This document shows positions 1 through 10,030 of a stretch of DNA of 64,000 nt, piece by piece. A model generated the notes under the pieces. It made no database searches. It had not been told where the DNA came from and was given only the letters and a program-made list of their open reading frames with translations. The first letter of the stretch is position 1. The number at the start of each line of letters is the position of its first letter. A program made the position numbers and the translations under genes. This DNA is from Isoetes taiwanensis (taxonomy: Eukaryota > Streptophyta > Lycopodiopsida > Isoetales > Isoetaceae), in NCBI GenBank assembly GCA_021234155.1, contig JAJEKV010000084.1:1614001-1678000 (forward strand). Direction: 5' to 3'.

Positions 1-198
1 CTTGTGACCTCCCACTTAGCCAAAATACTCCTTTTATGTTTCCCAAGTGAATGTCCTTCTTTGGTTCTTCAAGTCCTTGTGTCCTTTGTAGCTTTTCAAA
101 TGGTCTTCAAGTTGCAACTTCAAATACTCCTTGTGTGCTTGTTGAACCATGTATTTGGAAATGCCAATGGCTCTTCTATGCTGCCATGAGTGGCAGCA
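1..198 (-). repeat. 3' LTR end (partial) of the gypsy element
   Basis: These 198 bp recur at 8610-8807 in the same orientation with no gaps and one visible difference (near base 128). Beyond base 198 the two copies diverge completely, which marks the inner edge of this LTR. The bases just inside (199 onward) are purine-rich on the plus strand, so the expected polypurine tract on the coding (minus) strand is not obvious. The rest of this LTR lies left of the window. Confidence 0.85.
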
Positions 199-1023
199 TC
201 ATGCTAAAAAAAGAAGAGGCAGGCTGGTTCTCCAGCTCTTAAGACATTAATTCATTCTTGCAGCATGCAGAATGTTGCCATGATGGATGGAATGAATGGC
301 AACTATGGGAGAAGATGTTTGGAAAGCAAGTTTATATGAAAGCAAGCCTTGAGTGTATCAGATGATAATGAATGAACAAGAGGGTGAACCTGCAATGACA
401 GTACGAGAATCAGTTCAACATTTAGCTGCCATGTGGTGATATGGTGGCAACTTTTCCTGGGGTATAAATGTATACTCAGGGCAGAGTAGAAGAATGATGA
501 AGTATGAATGGTGGACTACTCTTGAACAAAATGGAAGGTTTATGAATGAAAAGCAGAGGGTGTACCTGTTATACAAAATCAATTAAGGTTAGCATAAAAT
601 GCTGTCTGGTGGTGGAAATGAAGACAGCATGTTCATCAAGGTGAATGGCTGGGAAATGAATAAATGTGTAGGGTGAAATCAAGAGGGTGATCCTGCATGG
701 TAAAGTATAACATTAGGAAGAAATAAGCCTGAGCCTCATGGACTTGTAGCCCTGAAATAAGCATTTTCTGCAACTTCACATTTAAACCAAGGACGTTAAT
801 TTATCAATTGCTATAAATGAACTAACTTAAGATAAATCAGAACTTAAAGAATAATACCTATTGCATTTGCAAAGAATCTAACACACTGCCTATTCTATTT
901 ATCAATTGCTATAAATGAACTAACCTAAGATAAATCAGAACTTAAAGAGTAATACCTATTGCATTTGCAAAAAAACACTTTTTATCTAACACACTGCCTA
1001 CTCTAACATTTAAACAACAAGGT
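199..1023. other. Non-coding 3' internal region of the gypsy element
   Basis: This 825-bp stretch lies between the end of integrase and the 3' LTR. It has no long open frame and no recognisable domain. It contains the 98-bp tandem duplication listed separately. A long untranslated 3' region is common in large plant gypsy elements. Confidence 0.6.
801..1004. repeat. 98-bp direct tandem duplication
   Basis: The unit beginning TTATCAATTGCTATAAATGA at 801 starts again at 899. The copies differ at a few bases, and the second carries a short T/A-rich insertion near 970. It lies in the untranslated 3' internal part of the gypsy element. Confidence 0.9.
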
Positions 1024-1833
1024 TTATTCAAATAGACTAAGGGCAACATGCTGTTGCCAGTACCTCTTAAGATGTAAAATGTTGATAGGATTTGGTAAGA
1101 TTCTCCCTTCTGGTATAGACTTCAGCCAATATGAATCTTGGCCTGCTGGTCCTGTAACTTCAAAAGGTCCTTCCCACAGCTCTTCAAATTTGCTTGCACA
1201 GTCTTCCTTTGCCTTATTCCATTTTAGAACTAGTTCTCCATCTTTCAAGGTACCTTGCAATTTGTGTGCTGCTTTGAAGGCTGCTAGATCTTTAGCCTTT
1301 TTTAATAGTATAGCATTTTCAGCTTCATATCTATGCTCTTCTAGTTGCATAAGTCGTACACACCTTTCTTCAAGTGCTTCCTCTATTTCCAAATTTAATT
1401 TCAAAGCCATTCTTAAGGATGGAAGCTCAAGCTCTACTGGAATGATAGATTCTACTCCATAAACTAGACTAAAAGGTGTATGTTTGGTCGAAGTTTTAGT
1501 TGTAGTTCTGTAAGCCCACAGAGCATCATGCAACCTCAAATGCCAATCCTTTTTAGAGACACTAATAGTCTTTTTGAGGATAGTTTTGAGCACTTTGTTA
1601 GTGGATTCTGCCTGACCATTACCTTGAGGATAGTAGGATGAACTCTTAGAATGTCTTACTTTGAGAGTTGCTAGTAGTGTGGCTATAACATCATTCAGGA
1701 ACTGGCTGCCTCTATCAGATATAAGTTTGAAAGGGATACCAAATCCGCACGATATTTTCATGGATGAACCTAGCAATAGTATAGGCATTTGCTTGTCTCG
1801 GGGGGAATAGCTTCAGCCCATTTTGTAAAATAA
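1024..1833 (-). pseudogene. Integrase core and C-terminal part (gypsy pol 3' end)
   Basis: This part carries the second half of the integrase catalytic core and the C-terminal region. Visible are ISDRGSQF (second catalytic Asp) and GNGQAEST (catalytic Glu), followed by an AYRTT / PFSLVYG block and a C-terminal domain with FEELWEGPFEV and HLKRYW. The open frame is 1024-1788. Its link to the first catalytic Asp (WGLDFIGHL, near 1891-1918) needs frame changes between about 1790 and 1860, so integrase cannot be made from one frame here. No chromodomain is seen after the C-terminal domain. All three DDE residues survive across the break. Confidence 0.93.
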
Positions 1834-3390
1834 TCAGTAGCTACAAGAATATCGCGATCTTTGTCGCGAGAAGAAGGTGGATCTGAGGTGTCCTATAAAA
1901 TCAAGTCCCCAGACTTGGAAGGGTCCTGGAGAAGTTATGGCAGTTAAGGCAGCTGGTTGAAGAATTCTTCTACCAAAAATTTGGCATTTATGGCAGCATT
2001 TGATTGTCTCATAGCAGTCCTTGAAGAGAGTTGGCCAGTAATAACCAGCCCTCAACATTTTTTTTGCTGTAGTATCTGCAGCAAAATGTCCACCACATAC
2101 TCCTTCATGGCACGCTTCTACCACTAACTTAGCTTCTTCGTTATCAACACACCTCAAAATGATACCCTCTTTGTCATACCTGCATAACACATTATCTATT
2201 AGCTTGAACTTATTGCATTTCTCCTTGAACCTTCTTTTTTTATTGGAGTTGAGTTCTTCTGGCATCTCATTTGATTCCAAATATCTTCTTATATTTGCTT
2301 GCCAATCTGCCTCCTGCACAAGGTTTACATTAGCATCTACATCATCTTGAACCTCATGAGTCAAACCTTCTTCATCTTCCTGCTCAAACAAAATGTTAGT
2401 CAAATATGTACTAGGATCATTTACCAAATTAATCACTTTAACAACAATATCATATTCTTGAATCTTACAAGCCCATCTGCATATCTTGGCCTTAGGCTGT
2501 TTCTTTGAGAATAACAAAGACAAAGGGTTTTGCTTCATGTACACTTGAGTATGACTGTTTTGGATAAGATGTCCTTGTCTATCAATCAAAAACATAAGAG
2601 CTGCTGCACTTTTCTCCCTTTTCTCAAGCCTTGGGTACCTCATTTCAGTATTAGACCAAATCTTGCTAGCAAAAGTTACCACCCCTTCTTCTTGCAATAA
2701 AACTAACCCTACAGCTCTTTTTGTTATACTGATATAAGCTTCAAAAGGTTTAGTTGCATCAGGAGGTTTTAAAAGTGCAGAATTGGAGATGGCTTGTATA
2801 ATACTATCAAAGGCAAGTTGGCAAGTCTGGGTCCATTCTACCATGATTAACTTATTCTCATGCTTGGTATATTTGCCTACCTTGGTGAGATCAGATATAG
2901 GAGCTACAGTATTAGAGAAGTGAGGAACATACATTCTTAAAAAGCTTACCATACCTAAGAAACTTTTTACTTCCCTAACAATTTTGGGTGATGCAAGCTT
3001 TTTTAATGCTTCCACTTTGCTCTCAGCCACTTGAATCCCTTTAGAGGAAATCTCATGCCCTAACAATCCTCCCTTGGAGCATAGAAATATGCACTTCTTA
3101 GGATTTAAACTCACTCCTCCCTTCCTGCATATGCCACATATCTTAGTTAGATAATTGAAATGATCTCTCAAGGCTGATCCCAAACAGAGATCATCAAGAA
3201 AAACTCTAAAAGCAGTAGGAGGCATATCCTTGAATATAGTATCCATTGTTCTTTGAAAAGTTGCTGGAGCATTCATCAAACCAAAAGGCATTCTCTTCAT
3301 GGCAAAAGTTCCCCATGGAGTGATGAAAGCTGTTTTTGGTTGATCTTCTAACTTAACAGAAATTTGGTTGAATCCTGAGAAGCCATCCAA
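1834..3390 (-). pseudogene. Reverse transcriptase, decayed RNase H and integrase N-terminus (gypsy pol middle)
   Basis: This 518-residue open frame starts inside the RT palm (DGFSGFNQI), continues through MPFGLMNAPATFQ and the catalytic FLDD (residues 64-67), then the thumb/connection. The RNase H that follows keeps the ..RAVGLVLLQEEG.. and ..RYPRLEKREKSAAA.. blocks. At the position of the first catalytic Asp it reads AYISITK, so that acid appears lost. The integrase zinc-binding HHCC region (HEGVCGGH .. CCHKC) lies at about 1975-2130, and the first catalytic Asp is in WGLDFIG. The frame is cut from the upstream RT N-terminus by frameshifts at about 3400-3520 and from the rest of integrase at about 1834. 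Confidence 0.94.
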
Positions 3391-3477
3391 AAAGAGTATG
3401 TCTCCTTCCCCCGCAACAAAGATGTAAAACCTCTTCCAAAAAGGCAGAGGGTAGCAGTCCTTAACAAAGGGCCTTGT

Positions 3478-5244
3478 TCAAATCTCTATAATCAATACAA
3501 ATTCTGATAGTTTTGTTCTTTTTTTTTCAACAAATACAATGCATGATAACCATTCTGGATTTGAAATTTCAGTGATCACACCTGCATCTTTCATTTTGAA
3601 TAACTCCTCTCTAATTAAGTCTAGCAAGGCCACATTAATCCTTCTTAGTTTTTGCATCACAGGGCTGACACCTTCCTTGATCTTTATTTCAAATTCACAA
3701 ATGTTTTTATCAACACCAATCAGCTCATTATAATCCCATGCAAAAACATCTTTCCATTCTTTGAAGAAATCTATTACCATGCATTCATTCTTTTCCTCAA
3801 ACATATCACCAACATAAAGAGTTCTTTCTTGACCATTCTTTTCTATCTTGATTTCTCTAACCTGTTTTTCACTACTAGCATTGATTATCAATATAGGATG
3901 TAGCTGTTTGAGTCCTTCTTCCTCCAATTCTTCCTCCTTGATAGCACCTTCTGCCAAATGTTCGAGCAAAACACTCTTACACAAGGTATCCGCCTCTTCA
4001 TTGAACTTTCTTGTGACATGAAGTAACTCACAGGATGCAAATGTTGATAGTTCCTCTAGTGCTTGATCCCTAAGCATAATCATCTCTTCATTTTTGGTTT
4101 GATATTCTCCCAAGATCTGCCTGCATACAAGTTGAGAGTCTCCAAATACAATGATGTCAGTAACACCTAAATGCTTAGCCTCTTGTAGTCCTGCTATCAA
4201 AGCTTTATATTCAGCCATGTTAGAAGTAGCATTTTGATGAATTCTGCCAACTTTTGCCATTAGTTTGCTTGACCTATCCTTAAGAATGGCAGCAGAAGAA
4301 GCTATACTCAATTTTTTAGAGACACCACCATCAAACCATAAATAAGCAAAGTTTATTTCCTTATGTACATTGCATACCTTAATTGGATTTGTGTCTACCT
4401 CCATATTGGTCATGGTAACTTCATATACCCCAGGTTGATTGGATATCAACACATCCTCTTCAATGAAGTTAAAAGAATCAAACTCCCCAAGCTTGTTGTA
4501 GATAACAACTGTTTTCCTTCCATCAGTTATGGTACATTCCCCTTTTGACCAAACAGGTCTGGCATCTACTGTTGACAGCCATCTCCTTCCTAGAAGTAAA
4601 TCATAAATGTCTGCCTTTTCATCCATTCCTTCAAATGCAACCACAACAAAATTAGCAGCCACAACAATTCCTTCAATATCTATTGGTACTTTACTTACAA
4701 TCCCTATGGGATTAATTCTTGAGTTAGAGAAAGATTTCAGTACCATAGGAGCTTTCTTGTCTACCTCTAAGCCACATTGTTTCATCACATGATGTGGCAT
4801 AACATTTAGAGGTGATCCCCCATCCAACAATACCTTAGACAAAGCTCTTTTCCCAATGTTGGCTGCACACGTGAAAGCACCAGGATCATGTTCATCTTGT
4901 ACTAGCATTTGCTCCTCAATGTGATTTGTAAACGCAATTTGCTCCTCTTGTGTGAGACAAACCTGTTCATCTTGAGTCAAGTTAAGCATCTTCTTTCTAT
5001 AAGTGGGTGCAATCCTTAACAATGTGAGCAAATCTACACTAACTTTTGAATTTCTCATAAGTATTTCAAAATCATCACCATCCTTATCTTTTTTTAGGAA
5101 TTTCTGACAAGGCCCAGGGGGTACAAGCTGCTTACCATCTTGTGCAGGTTGCTTGTTTTCACTTAGTTTACCTTTAGCAGCACTAGCTTCTATTTCTTCT
5201 TGAGATATCCCCTTGTCTTTCATTCCCCTCGTGATGCACACCAT
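3478..5244 (-). CDS. Protease, extra RNase H and RT N-terminus (gypsy pol 5' part)
   Basis: This is a 588-residue open frame starting at an ATG that overlaps the gag stop (TAATG). Residues 139-150 (LLDGGSPLNVMP) are the aspartyl protease active site in its DGG form, with LLLGRRWL at 217-224 as the second protease block. Residues about 297-427 form a complete RNase H domain with the four expected acids: D305 (YLWFDGG), E345 (MAEYKAL), D369 (FGDSQLV) and D419 (EEADTL). FAWDYNEL (501-508) and FVEKK (571-575) open the RT. The frame is lost in a run of A bases after VEKK; the expected YRDLNKA-type continuation is in the next frame. RNase H ahead of RT is unusual; see findings. Confidence 0.93.
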   Translation of the reverse strand: MVCITRGMKDKGISQEEIEASAAKGKLSENKQPAQDGKQLVPPGPCQKFLKKDKDGDDFEILMRNSKVSVDLLTLLRIAPTYRKKMLNLTQDEQVCLTQEEQIAFTNHIEEQMLVQDEHDPGAFTCAANIGKRALSKVLLDGGSPLNVMPHHVMKQCGLEVDKKAPMVLKSFSNSRINPIGIVSKVPIDIEGIVVAANFVVVAFEGMDEKADIYDLLLGRRWLSTVDARPVWSKGECTITDGRKTVVIYNKLGEFDSFNFIEEDVLISNQPGVYEVTMTNMEVDTNPIKVCNVHKEINFAYLWFDGGVSKKLSIASSAAILKDRSSKLMAKVGRIHQNATSNMAEYKALIAGLQEAKHLGVTDIIVFGDSQLVCRQILGEYQTKNEEMIMLRDQALEELSTFASCELLHVTRKFNEEADTLCKSVLLEHLAEGAIKEEELEEEGLKQLHPILIINASSEKQVREIKIEKNGQERTLYVGDMFEEKNECMVIDFFKEWKDVFAWDYNELIGVDKNICEFEIKIKEGVSPVMQKLRRINVALLDLIREELFKMKDAGVITEISNPEWLSCIVFVEKKRTKLSEFVLIIEI

Positions 5245-6399
5245 TATTTCTTCCCTCGCTCTTCAAATTCCTGCATAAATCTGATAGGATAGCTAGTTTC
5301 AGACAAGTATTTGACAGTAGCAGTAGGTTCAGCAGTTTTGGCTTTCTCTTGTCTTGCAAAATACTCTTTTACACTACATCTATCTTCATAATGTCCTGTA
5401 GCTTTGCAAAAGGCACAAACAGGACACTCTTTTCCATAATGGCCTCTCTTGTTGCACTTAAGGCATATCCTGTACCAACAAACATCAGAAGAATGAGTTT
5501 CTCTCATACAATGTGCACAAGGGGGATAATTTTTTCTTTCAGGTCTAGATGCTTTCAATTCTTGAAGTTGCTTGGTGACCTCGAGTAAAAGCCTCCTCAA
5601 AGAACTTTATCAATCTCTGCCTTGGTAGTAGCAGCAGTACTGTCTGATTCTTCAGCTGCTTTGGGTTTCTTCTTATCTTTTTGTACAGCATATACTGGTA
5701 TAGCATCAGCACCCATATATTCTTGCTCAAATCTGGGAGGAAAGGATCACTAGTGATGTGAATATCATCTGGTAAATAGGAAAGCACATCAGCAATCTCA
5801 ATGGCCTTGTTAAAAGCTTTGTGGATGGTTGCAAATCCCTCCTGCTTGTAAATCTTTAGCATCTTCCCGTGTACTCTTGGTCTACCACCAAACCCCTTAT
5901 GAAAGATGCAACAAGGTGTAAGGTATGGTTAGGTACTTGATTAGTTTGGCATTTTGTTAAGTACACATGAAATCTTTCCACATATTGGTGAACAGTCTCA
6001 CCATTTCTAATATGAAAGGTTTGTAATTCAAAAATGAGATCTTGAGGGTCATAAACCTTACCAAATCTAGATAAGAACCTTTTGACAATTTCATCCCATG
6101 TGTTGATACCATCACTTATCACATATTCCAACCAAGCCCTTACTTCATCATTTTTGAAGCACTTCTTGAATTCAGCAAACAGTCCCTTTCTTGTGTCCAT
6201 ATTCTTGATAATATTCATCAAAGATCTTAAGAAAGTTGTTAGCACTCATGCTAGAATCAAATGTAGGAACAGGAATGGGGACATTGAGTTCAAAGTATTG
6301 AGCAGGCAGTACAGACACACCTTGAGGGGTAGCTTGTGTTTCTGTATTGTCTTGCACCTCAGCATGGTCGGATATTTCAGCATTTTGTCTAGGAGCCAT
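5244..6399 (-). pseudogene. Gag with three CCHC zinc knuckles (frameshifted)
   Basis: The likely start is the ATG at 6399 (MAPRQNAE). The Retrotrans_gag capsid domain is visible at about 5900-6200 (VRAWLEYVISDGINTWDEI.., FELQTFHIRNGETVHQYVERF). The nucleocapsid end (5244-5600) carries three consecutive CX2CX4HX4C knuckles: CAHCMRETHSSDVC, CLKCNKRGHYGKEC and CAFCKATGHYEDRC. The frame changes near 6180-6240, 5860 and 5600, so gag is broken in this copy. The gag stop TAA overlaps the pol ATG by one base (5242-5246). Function: assembly of the virus-like particle and RNA binding. Confidence 0.9.
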
Positions 6400-8609
6400 A
6401 GTTCCCAAGAACCAGGTTGGATCTCGGTAGGAGCCTCCAAGATGTTGAGGGTAATCCTGGCAAAACCCTCAACTAGAATGGTTTAGGACCTCCAGGTTGC
6501 TTCAGGCAACCACTCTGAACCTAAATTTTGCAAAAACTTCTCACCACAAGCCTGTTAGTACAGCTTTCCCATTTCAAGAAAAAACTCTGTACTCTCTTTT
6601 TCAATACCAAGTGCAAATAACTGGAGGTTTTATCTTGAAGAATGTATGAATGTGATCCCAACAAATAGTATTAAAAATGTGCAAGACCTTTTTTGAAGTC
6701 AGACTATTCTAGATACTTGAAAATTATATGCCTGACCTAGTCAAAAACTGGTCAATACCCTCGGCAGAGAGCAAAAATTCTCAGATGTTTTGTGAAATAT
6801 TCTTTTTGATCTGGGACAACTGTGACTAATCAAATTGCTATTGTAGACGACGTGCAACACCTCTTTTGGATTTATTTAGAATGCTGGATGAACAGGGAGT
6901 AATTTGCCACTGACAGACTGTGTTTTTTGATGACAGAGATATTTATCTAGATGTTTTTGCTTTTCCCGAGACAAAATAAAAAGAGAATTCTTGGGATCTT
7001 GATAACAATAGATGGACTGGACTTTATGTTAGAGGAGTTTGTAGCGAAAAGATAGGTTTTGACTCTTATCAGATAACTAGAACTTAGTTTTGACTAATGT
7101 TTATATTTTTCTGTTTTCTTTGGATGCAGGACGACTATTCCTATGAAGCCTAAGCAGGATCTTACTAATATCCAATGGGATTAAAAACTAGAACAATATT
7201 TAGCAGAAATGCATAAATTTCCTTGAAAAGAAAGTTGAGAAAAGAGAATTATACCAAAGTCGGATTTTCATTCACTTGACAATCATAACAGGAGTCTCAC
7301 ATAACTTCAAATGGCTCACAATTCATGAGCCAATAATACTTCCGGATCGGACGTAAATATTTGATCAGCTTTACTGCTCAATCGAGTAAATTGATGCAGC
7401 AAGGAAGGTCAAATCCACAAGCAGAAGATCGCACTGACATGTATTTCGTATCAACAATCTCCCAAATGCGCAAAAGCCCTTGAAATTTTCTGAATCGATT
7501 TGCCCCCCTTTTGAAAATGCTCTGTTCTGTTTCAATTCTTGCAAAATCCAACAGATTACTCGTCGTTTAGCACAGGCTTAGGGTTCTTGAGGTCACTCAG
7601 GTTAAATCGGGAGGATATAGTCATGATTAGGTAGTTTCCAGCTGCTAAAAATCCGTTTCTTGGCCTGCAAATTTTAGGGTTCTTGATTTTTCTTGCGAAG
7701 ATATCCCCCAGGCAGGAATGAAAAAGTGGGCCAAGGTATAAATATAGATCCATTTCCCTGTTTATTGATTACGTGGTCTCCTCCCACTCCAAGCTCGGCT
7801 CATGTTTCGACTTGGCATGCCAGGGGGGACGCCACTTGGCAGAGGATGAGAGGGTAGATAGATGGGGGGGTAGATGTAGGTAGGTTTTACCATTTTTTCA
7901 ATGAGGCACGTTTCCCAAGGAAGCCATTTAGAAGGTCAATATAAACTCTTTTTTCAAAAATGTTTGTGCCAAGTGGCATGATTTCATGAGGGCTACCAGG
8001 TGGTATCATCAAATTTTTGAATGGAATACTTTGATTTTTTGGTGGAAAAAATAAATGAAGTGACTAGGCCTGGGACTTGGTGAGGTGGCAAAAATGATGA
8101 TGATGTGGCACTTAAGGGTTGGTAACCATCTTTTCCCCTAGTCAAAATGATTTTTTGGTGATGTGAGTGGTGAAGTGGAATTATGAATGATGAAGTGGAT
8201 GTTATAACTTCTGCAATTTTTACATGGAATGCTACTAGGGAGTTCACCTCTTGCATAGTTGGACAAATCTTGCTTTTTTTATCCTTCTTTTGTAAGACCT
8301 AGTAGATATTTAGAACCTAGGTATTCTTGAAATGAATTCATGGGGCTCCCTAGTGCTTAACTTTGGTGAGTAGGTGGATGGAGCATGGAGTGTGTGTTTC
8401 ATTTGACTAGGAAAAAAAATGTTACCAACACCATAGTATGTAATGAGAGGAGATGGAGATGTGGGAAAAAAAAGGCTAGACATGGAATGGAGAAGATGAT
8501 TCAAGACATAGAATGGAAGAGAATGGCTAGGCAATTCTTCAAGAACAAGATATCATACCAAGTTGTGACCTTGCAATCTTCAATGGGGTATCGAATTTTA
8601 GTAACTTGC
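6400..8609 (-). other. Gypsy leader and inner part of the 5' LTR
   Basis: This stretch lies between gag and the visible LTR match and must contain the inner LTR part and the 5' leader. No coding domain is recognised. A TATA-like element at 7737-7746 (minus) supports the U3/R boundary lying to its right. The boundary between LTR and leader cannot be fixed because the partner LTR is outside the window. Confidence 0.6.
7737..7746 (-). promoter_or_regulatory. TATA-like element of the gypsy 5' LTR
   Basis: The minus strand reads TATATTTATA. It sits about 1.06 kb inside the outer LTR edge, as expected for a pol II promoter in a long U3 region driving leftward transcription. This rests on sequence resemblance only. 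Confidence 0.4.
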
Positions 8610-8807
8610 CTTGTGACCTCCCACTTAGCCAAAATACTCCTTTTATGTTTCCCAAGTGAATGTCCTTCTTTGGTTCTTCAAGTCCTTGTGTCCTTTGTAG
8701 CTTTTCAAATGGTCTTCAAGTTGCAACTTCAAATACTTCTTGTGTGCTTGTTGAACCATGTATTTGGAAATGCCAATGGCTCTTCTATGCTGCCATGAGT
8801 GGCAGCA
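8610..8807 (-). repeat. 5' LTR outer end of the gypsy element
   Basis: This is the partner of bases 1-198. The LTR continues leftward from here. The outer edge is placed at 8807 because the two copies stop matching after the shared GGCAGCA, and from 8808 the sequence changes abruptly to a C-rich minisatellite. The first flanking bases (GTGTC) would be the target duplication, but the other flank is outside the window. Confidence 0.85.
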
Positions 8808-10030
8808 GTGTCGCCTTCTGTTTCTTCCTTGTGTTCTTCCTTCCCATCCCATCCCATCCCATTTCATTTTAAGCCTTCTTTTCTTCCTTGTGTTCTTTCT
8901 TCCCATCCCATTTCGCCTTCTATTTTTTTTCTTATGTTCTTGATTGGATGTGTCGCCTTTTCTTTCTTCCTTGTGTTCTTCCATCCCATCCCATCCCATC
9001 CCATTTAAGCCCTCTGTTTTCTTCCTTGTGTTCTTATTCATTTTCTTCCTTGTGTCATCCCATCCCATCCCATCCCTTCCCTTCCCTTCCCTTCCCTTCC
9101 CTTCCCCAGCCTGGATGTGTCGCTTCTTTTCTTTCTTGTGTCCTTCCCATCCATCCGTCCGTCCCGCTTGTCTTGTCCGGTCTTCGTTTTTCCTTGTGTT
9201 CTTATTTGGATGTGTTGTCTTCATTTCTTCCTTATGTTCTTGATGGATGTCTTATACATTTCTTCCTTATGTTCTCCCATCCATCCATCCATGTCATTTC
9301 TTCCATACGTTTCTTCCTTGTGTTCTTAAGGGCTTCTACATTTCTTCCTTGTGTCATCCATCCCATCCATCCCATCCCATCCCTTCCTTCCCTTCCCTTC
9401 CCTTCCCTTCCCTTCCTCGATGTGTGGCCTACATTTCTTTCTTGTGCCCTTCCCCGTCTCGTCCCTGGCCCTCCCGTCCCATCCTCTGTTTCTTCCTTGT
9501 GTTCTTATTGGATGTGTATTCTCTCTCTTCTTTGTGTTCTTCGTTGGATGGGTGGCCTTGTTTTTCTCCGATGTGGCCTTGTTTCTCGAGTCAGCCCGCC
9601 CGCCCGCCCATATACATTTCTTCCTTGTGTTCTTAAGCCTTACATTTCTCCGTCCATCCCCCATATACATCCGCCCCTCCGCCCCGCCCGCCCGCCCCAC
9701 CTTGCCTTGTTTCTTCCTTGTGTTCTTTCGCCTTCTGTTTCTCCCTTCCCTTCCCTTCCCTTCCCTTCCCTTCCCTCCCTCCTTCGTTTCTTCCTTGTGT
9801 TCTTAAGCCTTGTTTCTCCCTTTCCATCCCATCCCATCCCATCCCGCCTACATTTCTTCCTTGTGTTCTTCGCCTTCTGTTTCTCCCATCCCTTCCCATC
9901 CCATCCCATCCCTTCCCGCTATACATTTCTCCCTTCTTCGCCTTCTGTTTCTCCCATCCCTTCCCATCCCATCTGTTTCTCCTTCTTCGCCTACGTTTCT
10001 CCCATCCCATCCCATCCCATCCCTTCCCTC
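8808..10030. repeat. C-rich minisatellite with CCCAT/CCCTT runs
   Basis: About 1.2 kb is built from two alternating parts. One is a T-rich 17-mer (TTCTTCCTTGTGTTCTT), found at 8824 and more than ten further times. The other is runs of CCCAT or CCCTT pentamers. Runs of four or more C-triplets occur near 8838, 8983, 9056, 9360, 9740, 9820, 9890 and 9998, so the minus strand is repeatedly GGGAT/GGGAA. The long frames that cross it on both strands are compositional and not genes. Confidence 0.93.

Larger units (their letters stand above)
1..8807 (-). mobile_element. Ty3/gypsy LTR retrotransposon, minus strand, 3' LTR cut by window edge
   Basis: Read on the minus strand, the element runs 5' LTR (outer edge at 8807), leader, gag, protease, RNase H, reverse transcriptase, second RNase H, integrase, and then the last 198 bp of the 3' LTR at the window start. 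Bases 1-198 match 8610-8807 without gaps and with one difference I could find, and both copies end in GGCAGCA, which marks the LTR edge. The order protease-RT-RNase H-integrase defines Ty3/gypsy. The extra RNase H points to the Tat/Ogre side of the family, but it lies in an unexpected place (see 3478-5244). Coding is broken by several single-base frameshifts. I could not find a convincing primer-binding site, so the inner LTR edge is unknown. The transcript would run leftward. Confidence 0.96.
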
